A DNA stretch of 64,000 bases from Atriophallophorus winterbourni (taxonomy: Eukaryota > Platyhelminthes > Trematoda > Plagiorchiida > Microphallidae). Shown piece after piece: positions 22,506 to 33,068 of the stretch. Location of the stretch: the NCBI GenBank assembly GCA_013407085.1, contig JACCGJ010002821.1:1-64000 (forward strand). The letters run 5' to 3'. A program made the translations under genes and the position numbers. Every line of letters starts with the position of its first letter. Within the stretch, counting starts at the first letter, position 1. Below the pieces are notes generated by a model, which was given only the letters and a program-made list of their open reading frames with translations, made no database searches and was not told the origin of the DNA.

Positions 22506-22851
22506 TCGGTTGTGTTCAACTATGTAATCGACTGGATTATAAACCAGGAATTAACGAACTATCAAGGGCTTCAAGCATCAAGGGATCTATGGATCTCAGA
22601 TGATACAGTTTCAAAAGTCATACCCAAAACAATCGCAGCAAACAGTAAGGCATTTTTTCTATTCTAACACCTGGCGTCCAGAAATTGAACGTCCAAGGCT
22701 GCCGGATCTAGTATGTTACAGTATTCAAATAAGTCGGTTCCAGTTTGTTGCCCAATTGTCATGCAAATGATGAAGTTAAGTTAAGGGTTGATCGTGCGCG
22801 TAAAGCGTTTTTTGCTGGTAAACTTCACACTTCGGCCAGTCCCAGGATATG

Positions 22852-22963
22852 ATCATACATGTAACGATTTTTTTTAATTTTTTATACGTATATCCTATGA
22901 TACTGTACAGCAATTTGCTTTTTTAACCATAAATCTTGAATCGTGAATCGTGAATCTTGAATC
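22852..22963 (+). mobile_element. CR1 subfamily-B 3' end fragment
   Basis: About 110 bp whose end (GCAATTTGCTTTTTTAACC, then repeated GTGAATC / TTGAATC units) matches the 3' UTR and 7-bp tail of the CR1 copy at 21.5 kb, but in the opposite orientation. It is a second insertion into the same RTE. Confidence 0.65.
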
Positions 22964-23708
22964 AGCCTCAAGAAAAGATATGTGTTTGCCAAGCAGCGAT
23001 CCGACATGTACTGCTTTATCGTTGTCAGACGTGGCCGTTGAGGCACATTAGTGCCTTAGATTAAACTTGGACGTTCGATATTCTAACCAGGTACCTAACG
23101 CTGCCGTTCGAGCGCGATGCAACAGAATACCTCCGCTTTTCGTTCACATCCAACGGCGAACACTGCACTGGTTTGACTACGTCTTCCGAAAGACGGACAC
23201 AGCACTCACGAAATTCAACATTGATCCTAAACCCGCTCGCACTTGGCGTCAGAGACAATGCCGTCAAGTAAAGACCTGGATGTCAACTGTGAAGGAGGAT
23301 GTAGACGCCGTGGGACTGCGTACCGTCTATGGCGTTCGAAGGTGGGAACGCGATTGGATCACGATCTGCAACGATCCCGCACTCGATCGACGCTGGTGTG
23401 ATTCTAGATATCAATGAAGACGAATGATCCACCCGTTGATCAAACCACACAAAAGTGAGTAAGTAAGCTAATTGACTGCTTTTTCGCCAAGCAAAGACTT
23501 TGGGTTAACAACATACATGAGCAAGACAAAAGTATTGGTCCAGGGACTGTATCGCCTCCCCTCATAACTTTAAAATGTGTCAGCTTAAACCAGTACATAA
23601 TTTCACATATCTTGTTTCAATTATAGCTGGATAAGCTCTCGGTGTACATAAATGTTTGCTCTTGACATTGACCCCGCAAGTTAAGAAGAACTTTCTCTTG
23701 ATTACTCA

Positions 23709-23973
23709 CATTGAAGGCATTGCGTAAAGCGTCGTCTGCAAGCTAGGGAGGAGCAGATACAGCTCTTGGCTGTTGAACGAATATCACGCCGCCGACATAC
23801 AACTGACGCCGATTGACCGAGTACAGTCTATCGCTGTGAGCGCTGCATCAGAGATTGTTCCTCCCGAATCGGACTGTTTTGTCATTTGAAATACTATGGA
23901 GCATTAAACCATCACGCTCTTGTCATGTACATTCATGGTCAACATCGACAGGAAAAGGTAAACAACTAGCACG
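23709..23973. repeat. dispersed repeat R2, copy 2
   Basis: Direct copy of 5471-5735, more diverged in the middle. On the minus strand it keeps an SNDKTVRFGRN peptide in register with LNDQTVRFGRN of copy 1. Confidence 0.7.
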
Positions 23974-24004
23974 TGAAAAAATTACATTATTGTGATAGTG
24001 ATCT

Positions 24005-24345
24005 AGAAGAAGAAGAAGAAGAAATTGACTTTATTCGTACACACGAATTTTCAGCAGTTACAATAATTTCACCACAAATTTAAAAAAATGATAAACATGT
24101 CCCGACATCGAGTTACAATTTGTCGACTGAACGATTTTTCTTGTCCGTCTTAATTGATTGACATACGATCCAGTTTACTAGCAAAAGTTTTTGGGTCAAA
24201 CGTTTCACTGCAAGTCCCGGTATCTCGTACTTCGTTCTAAAGTGCACGTCCAAATTTGACCTCAGTTGATCCGAAAATATTTGATGCATTTTACACTTGG
24301 AGAAATTAATTGTATGCACGGCCGATTTGAAGGCCCCGCAAAAAA
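24005..24345 (-). repeat. family-H interspersed repeat with terminal hairpin and (TTC)n tail
   Basis: Minus orientation of the family also seen at 42.4 and 60.4 kb. It starts at GCGGGGCCTTCAAATCGG. A frame at 24113-24319 encodes HFRTKYEIPGLAVKRL, which the 60.5-kb copy echoes as KYEIPGIAVKLL. It ends with hairpin ATTCGT-GTGT-ACGAAT, AATAAAG and a six-unit (TTC)n tail. This looks like the 3' end of a retroposon with a remnant coding region. The family is not recognised. Confidence 0.7.
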
Positions 24346-25004
24346 TCGGTTTGAAAGATATTCTTCAATCAGATCAATAAAACAAGGAAAATCTTTGATA
24401 AACAATCATATTAGAACTGAATAGAAATAATTAACCACTCATTTTTATACTTAAAGTAATAAAGATCAATAAGGGGTGAGATGCAACAAAAATGTTATAA
24501 TTTTATTCGCGCAAAGACAAAATGACAAGAGTTTTGGATCTACTGAGAGTAAACAACTAAGGAATTGGTTCGTCGTTCGCAACCACCTATCTGTAATTTT
24601 GCTTGAAAAATATAAATGTTGATTCATATTCGGATTCCTTAAGTGACACCACTATTTATTGAAACTCCTAGATTAAAATAAAGAGCGAAACGGCTCATGC
24701 AGAAAAAATCCCGACCATTAATGCTCATATATTATACCCAGTACATTGTGGAAAACCAACATATTCAAAAAGTCACTTTGTTGCTTAGCGCGTATGGGAC
24801 GTCTTTTAAGTGTTAATAGTGCTTCGCAAAGTTTAGTTGTCTCTGAATCTAGAAGAATATTGAACTATCACAAGCACATGTCAGTAGTATGACGGTATGA
24901 CACGGATACATCGCTACATGTTATCCAGGTAATGCTCTTTAATTATGTGAATGAATAATTGTAACATGTATCAATTTCCATCTTCTCTTCGATACTTTGA
25001 CAAT
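24346..25004. other. unassigned AT-rich stretch
   Basis: Nothing recognised between the family-H repeat and the tail of CR1-A. Confidence 0.45.
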
Positions 25005-25192
25005 TTCAATGAATTCAATTCAATTCAATTTAATTTTAATGGTCTAAAAAGCATATCGCTTGACAAAAACCACAGAATAATATGAGAATTACGAATAACA
25101 TGGGTAGAAAATGGGATTTGTTTGCTTATTGAGCAGTTCAGGAATCAAGTAAAAATCCATTGGACAGAAACTGGTTTCAAAGTTCAAAGCTT

Positions 25193-28100
25193 TTATGGTG
25201 TAAAATATGTAGGTTCAAAGTTTGGATTGGTCAACATGAAATTGTCCAAATTCGATTTGAATATATCCAAGTTGGGTGAATGTGCAACATTACAAGGTAG
25301 GTAGTTCCAGGTAAAGCATACACGTACAGAATAAAAGTACCTTCGACAGTTTAGTCTCGAGTCGGGAATATGTACTGTATAGTCGTGACTCCGGCTGGTT
25401 CTGGGTGGTAGTCGCGTGAATAGTTGATTTAGGGGATGGTTGGGGGTATGCAGTATATTGAACATAAGTATCAAATCACCTCTAAGACGGCGGTAGCGAA
25501 AGTCGAATAGATTGAGACTTGCAATACGATCTTCGTATTGTTTGTGCTTCAAACCGCGTACGAGCTTGGTGTCCGATGATATATTCTCTGCAAGAGGCTG
25601 ATGTCCTTCTGTAGCCAGGGTGACCAAGCCTGAACCGCATACTCCATGGTTGGCCTCAAGTACGTATTAATTATTCGATGAACGGTTTGCTTAGTGAAAC
25701 TCCCGAACACGCGTTTTAGCAGTAGCAGTACTCGTGACGTCTTTTCATAGACAGCTGTGACGTTATGTGACGGTTTCAAAGTGCTGCTCACCCACACACC
25801 CAAGTCCTTCTCCTTGTCAGTGCTTTCAAGAATATGGGAACCAAGGGTGTAGGAGTACTCGAAATGTCTTCCAACAGTCAATACCTTGCATTTTCTGACA
25901 TTGAAAGGTAGTTCATTTCTAACTGACCAGTCTTGTAAGGCATCGAGGTCCAGCTGAAGCTCTCTGCAATCCTCAGTTGTACGTACTTGTGTCCACAGCT
26001 TGATGTCATCCGCAAATAACAAGATTTTGCAGCGAACAAGTTTAGGTAAGTCGTTGACATACATCAGGAAAAGAAGTGGTCCAAGCACTGATCCCTGCGG
26101 CACCCCACTCGTTACTGCAATAGGTCGTGACAAAGCACCATCAACCCTTACTCGAATGACACGGTCGCGGAGATAATCCTCAAACCAGGCTAGTAATGAA
26201 CCCTTGATTCCACATAGCTCCATCTTTTGTAGTAACAGACTGTGGTTGACACGATCGAATGCTTTTGACATATCAAGATAACAAGCGTGTACTGTGAGAC
26301 CTTTGTCTACAGCTTGTGTCCAGTCATCGAGGGCGAGCAGAAGGTTTGAAAGGCAAGAGTGTCTTTTTCTGAAGCCGTGTTGTTCGACTGCGAGCAAGCA
26401 ATTGTCTTCCAGATGTTTTGTGACGCTGTTTGCTACGAGGCGCTCCATCAATTTAGAGATCACCGGTAGTAGTGTAACTGGCCGATAGTTGGATACTTCG
26501 GAACGGTTTCCTCCTTTGTGGATGGGGGTAATGATGCCATTCTTCCAATAACAGGGAACGAAACTTTGGGTTAAAGAGAGGTTAAACAAGTATGTGAGAG
26601 GCGTACACAAAGTATAAGCACAGTTTTTAAGAATCAACGGGGTAATTTCGTCAGCTCCTGGAGATTTTCTCGTGTTGAGATTTAGCAATGTGCGAAGGAC
26701 ACTCTCCGAGGTAATAGTTAGTTGTTGTAAAACATTTTCGGGTGAGATGACGGGAGTTAAGGGACAGGTAACGGTGTTTCGTGGGCTGAAGACAGTGGAG
26801 AAGAAATGGGCTAGAACTTCGGCAGATTGCGATGCTGTGGTTGTTGTTCCATCACGTGTCTTTAGAGCAGCAACTCCTGGTTTCACCCTTGACCGGTTAT
26901 TTACGATCTGGTAGAGAATTTTGGGGTTGGATTCCATTTTGTTGAGTAAATGATTTTGATAATTCAGTTTGTCATCAACAACAAGTTTGTTTACCTTATT
27001 TCTCAGCAAACGGAATATCTCCCAACTCTCAACATTGGTATCATGTCGATGAGCTCGCCATGCAGCATTTCGCAAGGTCAACCATTTTCGTGTTCGGCTT
27101 CTCAGCTTAAATGTATATCCATTTTTTTGCACCTTTGGAACAAGATGAGAGTGCATTTAAACGGCAAATTTAGGTTCGGTTATCATCCACTGCCACTGAT
27201 CGTGCACGTTGTCGGACTTAAGACCAGGGTCTGTGGCGTTCATAAGAGTAGATTTAAGTTGTGGAAAGTCAATTTTTCTAATCACCTTGTTGATGTCACT
27301 TGTTCTGATTGCCTGGCAAATATAGTCAAACGTAATAACTAAGTGGTCACTGAGTCCTATTGGAGCTTCATAAGTGAGACTTTCAATCACGTGCTCTTCA
27401 TTAGTCAGTATTAGGTCCAAGATAGACGGCGTATCAGTACCACGAAATCGGGTATTGTTGAAAATATGGTTGTAGAGTGGAATTTCTTCCAGCAACTGTT
27501 GAAATAAAGCATTTAAGGAATTTTCTGGATGAAATGAATTTCCCTTAAAGTTCGGCAGATTAAAGTCTCTGATTAGTAGAAGTCTGCCGCGGTATCTGGT
27601 AGCCGCTAAGCGTATATTTGCAAGTAATGCTGAATTGTAGGCTTCGTCGGCTGAGGGCGAACGGTAAATCACACCCACTATGCATTTTTCCCCTGCTGTT
27701 ACATTCAGCGAACACCATAATGTGTCTTGCAGTTGTAAATCGTCATCAGTGATCTCTTGGCAGAGCAGTCTCCGAATGTGGTAAAGCGCAACACTACCTC
27801 CTCGAGTCAGGCGATCGCGACGAAGTAGAGACATACCTTCAATGGCAACTTCATTGTCTGTTAAAGTTGGATGAAACCATGTCTCAGTTACAGCAATCAC
27901 GTCTGGCGAGTGTGTGGTAGTTAGTTCAGTCAATTCGTGTAGTTTGTTTGCCAAGCATTGGGCATTCGTATACAAAAATTTGACAGTCGATGTTGACAGC
28001 AAAGACGGTTCATTTGAGCAGGTAATTTGAGTACGTGTCAAAGATGGTGGGTAAATTACATCACCGAGTAATGACGGGGTGTAAACCGAAGTTATTGGTC

Positions 28101-28260
28101 CGGCTTCTTTGGATGGTAAAACATGTGTGCGTCTTATTGGTCGCCGACGGCTTGAATCGACAATTGGTTTTCGGTGTGAATTGCTCAGTCCGACTCGATT
28201 GGAGCCGGACCTACGACGTTTTTTGATGCATTGATTTCCTCCATTTGGATGGAAACGCTG
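25193..28260 (-). pseudogene. CR1-A ORF2: endonuclease and reverse transcriptase, two lesions
   Basis: ORF2 encodes the machinery for target-primed reverse transcription. The frame opens at 28260 with no early ATG. The endonuclease (28041-27160) shows TETWFHP, RRDRLTRGG, an RDFNLPNF motif where GDFN has lost its glycine, and GLSDH. The reverse transcriptase has IPIHKGG-type GIITPIHKGG, SNYRPVTLLP, MSKAFDRVNHS, SGVPQGSVLGP and an intact LFADDIKLW near 26010. The C-terminal part runs to 25193. TAA at 27157-27159 interrupts the frame, directly followed by ATG in the same frame. A missing base near 25571, present in the sister copy, shifts the last ~125 codons. Repaired, it would be about 1000 residues. 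Confidence 0.92.
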
Positions 28261-29690
28261 CTATCCGCTATCTCCAAACGGGAGAGTGTTTGACTTGGTT
28301 TGGGTGGGCTAAGTCTAACATCCTTGGGTAGTGTTCGTTTCTTTTTTGTCCATTCCGACCTTACTATTTCAGCCATAGCGCTGGTCAAGAACGTAATCTT
28401 CAGGGGTTTCGGTCCATCCCCCTTGTATTTTGGCGAAAAAGGAACTCGAAAAGTGTCCACAACAACGGCATTAGAAATATCGAGAGAACACGCAATGTAG
28501 CGCCATTGTTTGACGTCGTGCTCTACGGTTTCCTGATTCGATGCTCTAGAAGTATTTTCTGGTACACCAAGTAGAACTATGCTTCGCGATACCGTTTGTT
28601 TCCTGGCTTTCAAGCTGCCCTTCCTTTCCCACCATGGTACATCGGGATATATGCGGCAGTTGGAGTTGGAATCTGACTTGAGTAGGTATGCATTCAGCAA
28701 TACGTTCTCGATATCAGCCTCGCATTTTAGTGTTACCTTGAGCAAGCGAGGTTGACCAATATGAGGTGAAGTTGAATGGCGAGTTAGACGAGTCACTTTT
28801 TCTGCGTTTACATGTTCAATTTGCATTAGGTGACAAAGTTCAGACCATTTCTCGACATCGTGTTTCTGTTTGCTATCAAACAGGCTTTCTTGGGACTCAC
28901 TGACATTCGTACATATCACGTTCAGCGTGTATAGGGTGTTCTTTTTGCGTATCGGAAAGTCAGGCGTTTTAGAATTTAAAACAATTGTGGCTTGACTTTG
29001 TGAGTCTGGTACAGCAGTTTTGGAGTGTACAGCTGAGGTCGACCGTAACAGCATATCTCTGTAAGAATTACCTACTTCTGTGGTCGTTTTAGCTGATTCC
29101 AAAACTGGAATAACCCTGCTTTTTTGCTTTTTTGGCACACGAATAGCCTTAGTCTTAGCTTCCTTCAATGGTGGTTCCGAAATCGATGTATTGATATGAT
29201 GGTTTACATCAGTGATCACTTGCGTGCTCACATGATTTACCAACATTTCTTCCACACTTCGAAGGCCCAACTCCAAACCGGCCATTCTATTTTCTAATTT
29301 TCCTTCAAAAGTATCGGCTTTGTGCAAAGATGTAGCTCTGCAACGAACACAGACATAGCATGCACCCGGAACCATTTCATTATTTAATAATGCTATCGAA
29401 TCAGGGGCTAAAGTACGGTCGCATTTACCATGGATTTTACCCATACACAGAAAACACGTTATTACTTTACGCGCCATGGGACTCACCGGTTGTTCGCATG
29501 CTTTGCACGTGACTTCGGGACAATTCTGCGTGTCGAGATTCGTCCTATCAGCTGGGCCGGCCGCGACCATTGTTGCGTTCGCCGGATCCAGGCGCTTGGC
29601 AATGAGGTCAAGTTGGTTCGATGTCGCTGTCACAGTTTGATCGATCGATTTTTTAGTCCGTATGTTGGTTCTCGTGATGCGGTCAAACAT
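28185..29690 (-). CDS. CR1-A ORF1 protein: PHD finger and two RRM-like domains, 501 aa
   Basis: CR1-type ORF1 proteins are nucleic-acid-binding partners of ORF2 in the retrotransposition particle. The first in-frame ATG is at 29690. An open GTG-led extension to 29765 has no ATG. A C4HC3 PHD-type finger has CKAC (62-65), CFLC (79-82), H87, C90 and CYVCVRC near 111-117. A helical stretch follows at about 130-165. Then come two related domains at about 256-337 and 369-447. Both read as a V-x-NV/GVPE strand, an E/K-HDV-x-W helix, L-x-I, an R-ending turn and an LKVT/LKIT strand, so they look like a tandem duplication of an RRM-like fold. The frame is fully open and ends at TGA 28187-28185, immediately after a hairpin described separately. 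Confidence 0.88.
   Translation of the reverse strand: MFDRITRTNIRTKKSIDQTVTATSNQLDLIAKRLDPANATMVAAGPADRTNLDTQNCPEVTCKACEQPVSPMARKVITCFLCMGKIHGKCDRTLAPDSIALLNNEMVPGACYVCVRCRATSLHKADTFEGKLENRMAGLELGLRSVEEMLVNHVSTQVITDVNHHINTSISEPPLKEAKTKAIRVPKKQKSRVIPVLESAKTTTEVGNSYRDMLLRSTSAVHSKTAVPDSQSQATIVLNSKTPDFPIRKKNTLYTLNVICTNVSESQESLFDSKQKHDVEKWSELCHLMQIEHVNAEKVTRLTRHSTSPHIGQPRLLKVTLKCEADIENVLLNAYLLKSDSNSNCRIYPDVPWWERKGSLKARKQTVSRSIVLLGVPENTSRASNQETVEHDVKQWRYIACSLDISNAVVVDTFRVPFSPKYKGDGPKPLKITFLTSAMAEIVRSEWTKKKRTLPKDVRLSPPKPSQTLSRLEIADSSVSIQMEEINASKNVVGPAPIESD
28188..28224 (-). promoter_or_regulatory. candidate -1 ribosomal frameshift signal between ORF1 and ORF2
   Basis: In ORF1 frame the codons TCA AAA AAC contain the heptamer A AAA AAC (28224-28218). 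Seven nucleotides later begins a 9-bp stem GTCCGGCTC/GAGTCGGAC (28210-28202 with 28196-28188, one G-U pair) with loop CAATC. The ORF1 stop follows at once. Slipping back one base enters the frame that is open from 28260 into the endonuclease. Heptamer, spacer and stem match the standard architecture of eukaryotic -1 frameshift sites. Confidence 0.7.
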
Positions 29691-29810
29691 GTTAGTAGCC
29701 TGAATTGGGTTGTTCGGGTGTGACGGGTTTTTGTTCGACGGGTCGAGGTGGCTGTTTTGGAACACGTGATTTCGTAATGTATCAAATAATCCAATATAAC
29801 TCGTTAACTA

Positions 29811-31794
29811 CACAAGCTAGAACACAGAAACAAGTAAGTATCAAAATGCGTAGCTCGACGTGATCCTTGCAATGATAGCAAAAACCGTAGAATAGTTAGC
29901 GATTGAAAAAGGTTTGCGCGCGTGAGCAAACTGTGAAATTTACGCCGATATGATAACTTTGCTGCTAATCCGTTGACAAGAGCAAAACAAATAAATTCCG
30001 ATAGATATGATCGAAAGTAGCACAGAATTCTTGGAATGAGAGAAATCCAAGCAGATTCGGTGAAGATATGAGCAGAAGTGTCAGAGCAACAAAAAATGCG
30101 ACTGCATAGTAGGTCAAACAGGTACTTGAAAAGCATTGAGGAGCTGTATATTCTCCGAAAATACGATTAGAACGATCTGGTGCCCATTATTAGAGTGATC
30201 GTTGTTAGGTTGTCAACAGTTACCCTAAGTGCGGAGGTTTACGGAAAAACCTCAACTGAATTCAATGATATTGTTGATGATGACGTTTTCAGTTTCCTTG
30301 ATTAAATAGATGTTGGCAGCCCAACAAGTCAGATAATCGCAAACGATTGATTTAGTGAGTAATCGTTGTACATTTTAGAGACCTCTGTGCATTTTGCTGA
30401 CTTGTGCATCATTATCATCAATTTAATTTTATGTAAGATAAAACGTGTTGCGTTAATCTAGAATCTCCAGTAAATGTCCAGCCTTATAAAACTTATCGAT
30501 TTTACGACCAGCTTTTAGTTGATCACTCGTTAAAAGTGCAAAACTACAGACTTTTATCTCATGCCCAAATATTATTGCGTAAGCATGGGTCCGATATGTA
30601 CTTTCTAGATATTGTCCAGAATATAGCAAAATACTTGCTCAATTTGAGTAAACCGCCTATTGCTATTTTGGATAGATCTTCGAGCAAATTCCGACTTTCT
30701 TTTCGTCATCTCCCATTATGTTAGAGAAATTCCATCAAGATGACTTTTTTTCTTATCATGATCGGTATATTAGCTAAATTAGTACATATACTTCGCATAC
30801 GCTGCTCCAGGATTTAATTGAACATTATTAGTGTATTACTCATTCGGACCATAATCGATTACCGTCCAGACGGTCACAATATTAAATATCTTCTATCTTA
30901 TTTGCCTCATGATATCCACATAAAAAGGAGATTGGCAGAAAGGAATTAAGATCAAGTTTGCCTCATCAATATGATATGTATTATTTTCTGTCGCGATGTT
31001 GTAGTAATTATGTACTGCATACAAACAGTTATCAATTCAGAAGAAGAATGTAACTGATCAAGAAACCAGTAACTAATCTTTGTTTTATTTGAAAGCGAAT
31101 TAATTTTAACATTTCCCGTGAAAATGAATTAATCGATCCGATTGATTGGTAACCTAATGTTCACCGAGGTTAGCTAAATCTACTCTGAATGAATGGCCAG
31201 ACATATATGATTATTGATTGGGATAAATGCTACGTTGATCAGCGGAGCAAAACGTTTGAATGACGGTGGCTCTAAAGGAAGCACACGCGCTATTATAAAT
31301 CATCAATAAATACAATCATTCAAACTGACTAGAAATCACCCAGTGCATTGCTGGGATTCCTGTGATGTGTGGAATCCTCTCCGGTAAGTGCGATGTGCAC
31401 AATCAACCACCGATCGGTATTTACCCAGCAACCATAAACACACGCGTCGTCTTGTTGCACGTGAATATGCACCCTGGCGGTAACAAAATGTCAAAACCGC
31501 CCATAGATTTGTGTGCACGTCGAGCTAGCGACTACACCTGTTTCACTAGGGTCTTTTAGAGACTGTCTAAACAATCTGCATGAAATGATGCTACGAAAAT
31601 CGTACGGTGCATTGGAAAACCATTAATAGTCTTATCGAGTAATCCACCAGCACGAGCTGAATAAGGGACATTGTAGTATGTAAGAAAACGACATGTGAAT
31701 CAGAATCACGGAAGTGATGAAACCTAGTATTAATTTCAAATATCCAAGCGTGCGTTATTTATACCACAGCGCCGGGTAGTGACAGTGAACAGGA
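29811..31794. other. 5' flank of CR1-A and unassigned sequence
   Basis: About 29811-30150 is probably the element's 5' UTR, but its end could not be fixed. Beyond it nothing is recognised. A GC-richer block at 31330-31560 has a GTAAGTG donor-like site and a 65-codon plus frame without a known domain. Confidence 0.4.
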
Positions 31795-32075
31795 ACATGC
31801 AAACATTCAATGGCTTTGACGATCGAAATTCTTGATTGGATATTCGCTGTAATTTTTTCGGTTAGAATTTGTTTCACATGGAATGCCTTACCAGAAGAAA
31901 TCATACGCCGGGAATCGGTCGTGGTTTTGACCTCACCACGAAGCTCGATGAATACATGATGAACCTTGCGCAATGTGACTGTCCCTATTAACTTTCGAAA
32001 GGTTATACATTTTTGTATCACATAGTTCATCATTTTGCGTTTTTTGTTAGGCTGATTGCTTTATCTACCCTAAAA
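31795..32075 (+). mobile_element. CR1-like LINE fragment: RT C-terminal end and 3' UTR
   Basis: The translation contains SVRICFTWNALPEEII, the conserved post-RT block of CR1 elements. A frame change then leads to KLDEYMMNLAQCD and a stop, which matches NLARCD in the 6.6-kb fragment. The 3' UTR shares AGGCTGATTGCTTTA. It is 5'-truncated and frameshifted. Confidence 0.75.
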
Positions 32076-33068
32076 GCTTCCGAGTTTAGAGTATAATTGG
32101 AAATAGTTGATGAATGGTGAATAAATCTTGAACTTTGAAGCCACAGCTTGATAAGACTCGAATAATCAACCTGTTCAATCACATGTAGAATCGGCCTCCT
32201 CAGGGTGGATCGTTTTTTATCAATTGAATATTTAGATGGACATTGGATTAGCAACCACTTCCTCAACGCTTACAACGACCCACAATGTCCAATGGAACAG
32301 CGCCATTTGTTTGAACTCTCTGTAATTCCAGTTTAAAACAGTGGAAACACCAGCCGCTATTCTTTTATTTTTGTTGCTTTAAGCAGTGCTGTTACAGTGA
32401 TTATTTGGGGTTTTCAAACTTCATGAGGTAAGTGTTATGGACTTCCGTCGCTTAAAGCCGTCATTGCAACTAGTGTGGTCAGCCTGATAGGCAATGAACA
32501 CGTTTCGAACATTGAGAAATCGTATTTCATTTTTCGGCAAATTTACATTATGTAAACATAATACAAAGGATGCAAGCGAAACTTGATGGCAATCAGCTTT
32601 AGGTAAAACTTCTCGGCATTCCTTACCTCCGAAACCGCGTTAAATGAGGTTTACTCTGCAACTGGAAAACGTTTAGCTTTTATGTCTTACGTGAGTGATC
32701 CAACTTTGAGTCATATATTACGCTGTTATGCAGTACCTCTATCGTACACAGGTAACACTATGCTACCGGCAATGAATTCTTAATTTGACGATACAGCATG
32801 GGTAACCACATGGTGTTTTAGTCAATGGTTTATATGAATATAACATTGTTTTTGACTTCAGTCTTAAGTCTTCTTCAAGATACGAGACAGATGGATATGC
32901 TAGAAATTCGTTTGATGTTCCCAATATATAGTAAGTGCTGAAGAAAAACATAAAAAGCCGTACTGGTTCAAGATGAGTGTTATTAGCGGTGAAAATAGAT
33001 AATAAAGTCCTATGTTCGAGAAATGCCGAAATTAGGGTCGAAGAAAAGCAGATTATTATCAGCTAGTT
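32076..33068. other. unassigned AT-rich stretch
   Basis: No gene or repeat recognised. Minus-strand frames of 60-78 codons only. Confidence 0.45.

Larger units (their letters stand above)
19250..23470 (+). mobile_element. degraded RTE-type LINE copy
   Basis: A probable GC-rich leader (19.1-19.5 kb) precedes the endonuclease. That has a VVSVYVTTFFVDRN block and ILVISGGWNGRTG, where the usual GDWN has become GGWN, so a catalytic Asp is lost. Reverse transcriptase pieces follow: DTDGISVEIIKAW near 20930, VRVYGEVLL near 21400 and SCPLSL near 21460. FNYVIDWII resumes at 22508 after a nested CR1. VDRARKAFF is near 22800 and TWPLRHISALD near 23030. The C-terminal frame (23067-23417) keeps the conserved WFDYV, WRQRQCRQVKTW and RRWERDWI motifs. 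It ends in GTGAGTAAGTAAG, an RTE-style short tandem tail. Multiple stops and frameshifts make it a pseudogene. Confidence 0.85.
25008..29810 (-). mobile_element. near-complete CR1-like LINE (CR1-A) with ORF1 and ORF2
   Basis: Minus-strand order: 5' UTR (limit unknown, possibly to about 30150), ORF1 with a PHD finger, a 76-nt ORF1/ORF2 overlap, ORF2 with endonuclease and reverse transcriptase, a 3' UTR, and a tail of TTGAA units at 25008-25033. Only two clear inactivating lesions were seen: a TAA inside ORF2 and a one-base deletion near its end. This marks it as the youngest LINE in the window, together with the truncated sister copy at 57.5-59.1 kb. Confidence 0.93.

Noticed and set aside
25560..25580. 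Frame change near the end of CR1-A ORF2 as a second programmed frameshift
   Set aside because: The sister copy at 58.1 kb has one extra base at this site and reads through, so this is a simple deletion.
29804..30136. 110-codon minus-strand frame upstream of CR1-A ORF1
   Set aside because: Position and composition fit the element's 5' UTR. No domain was recognised.
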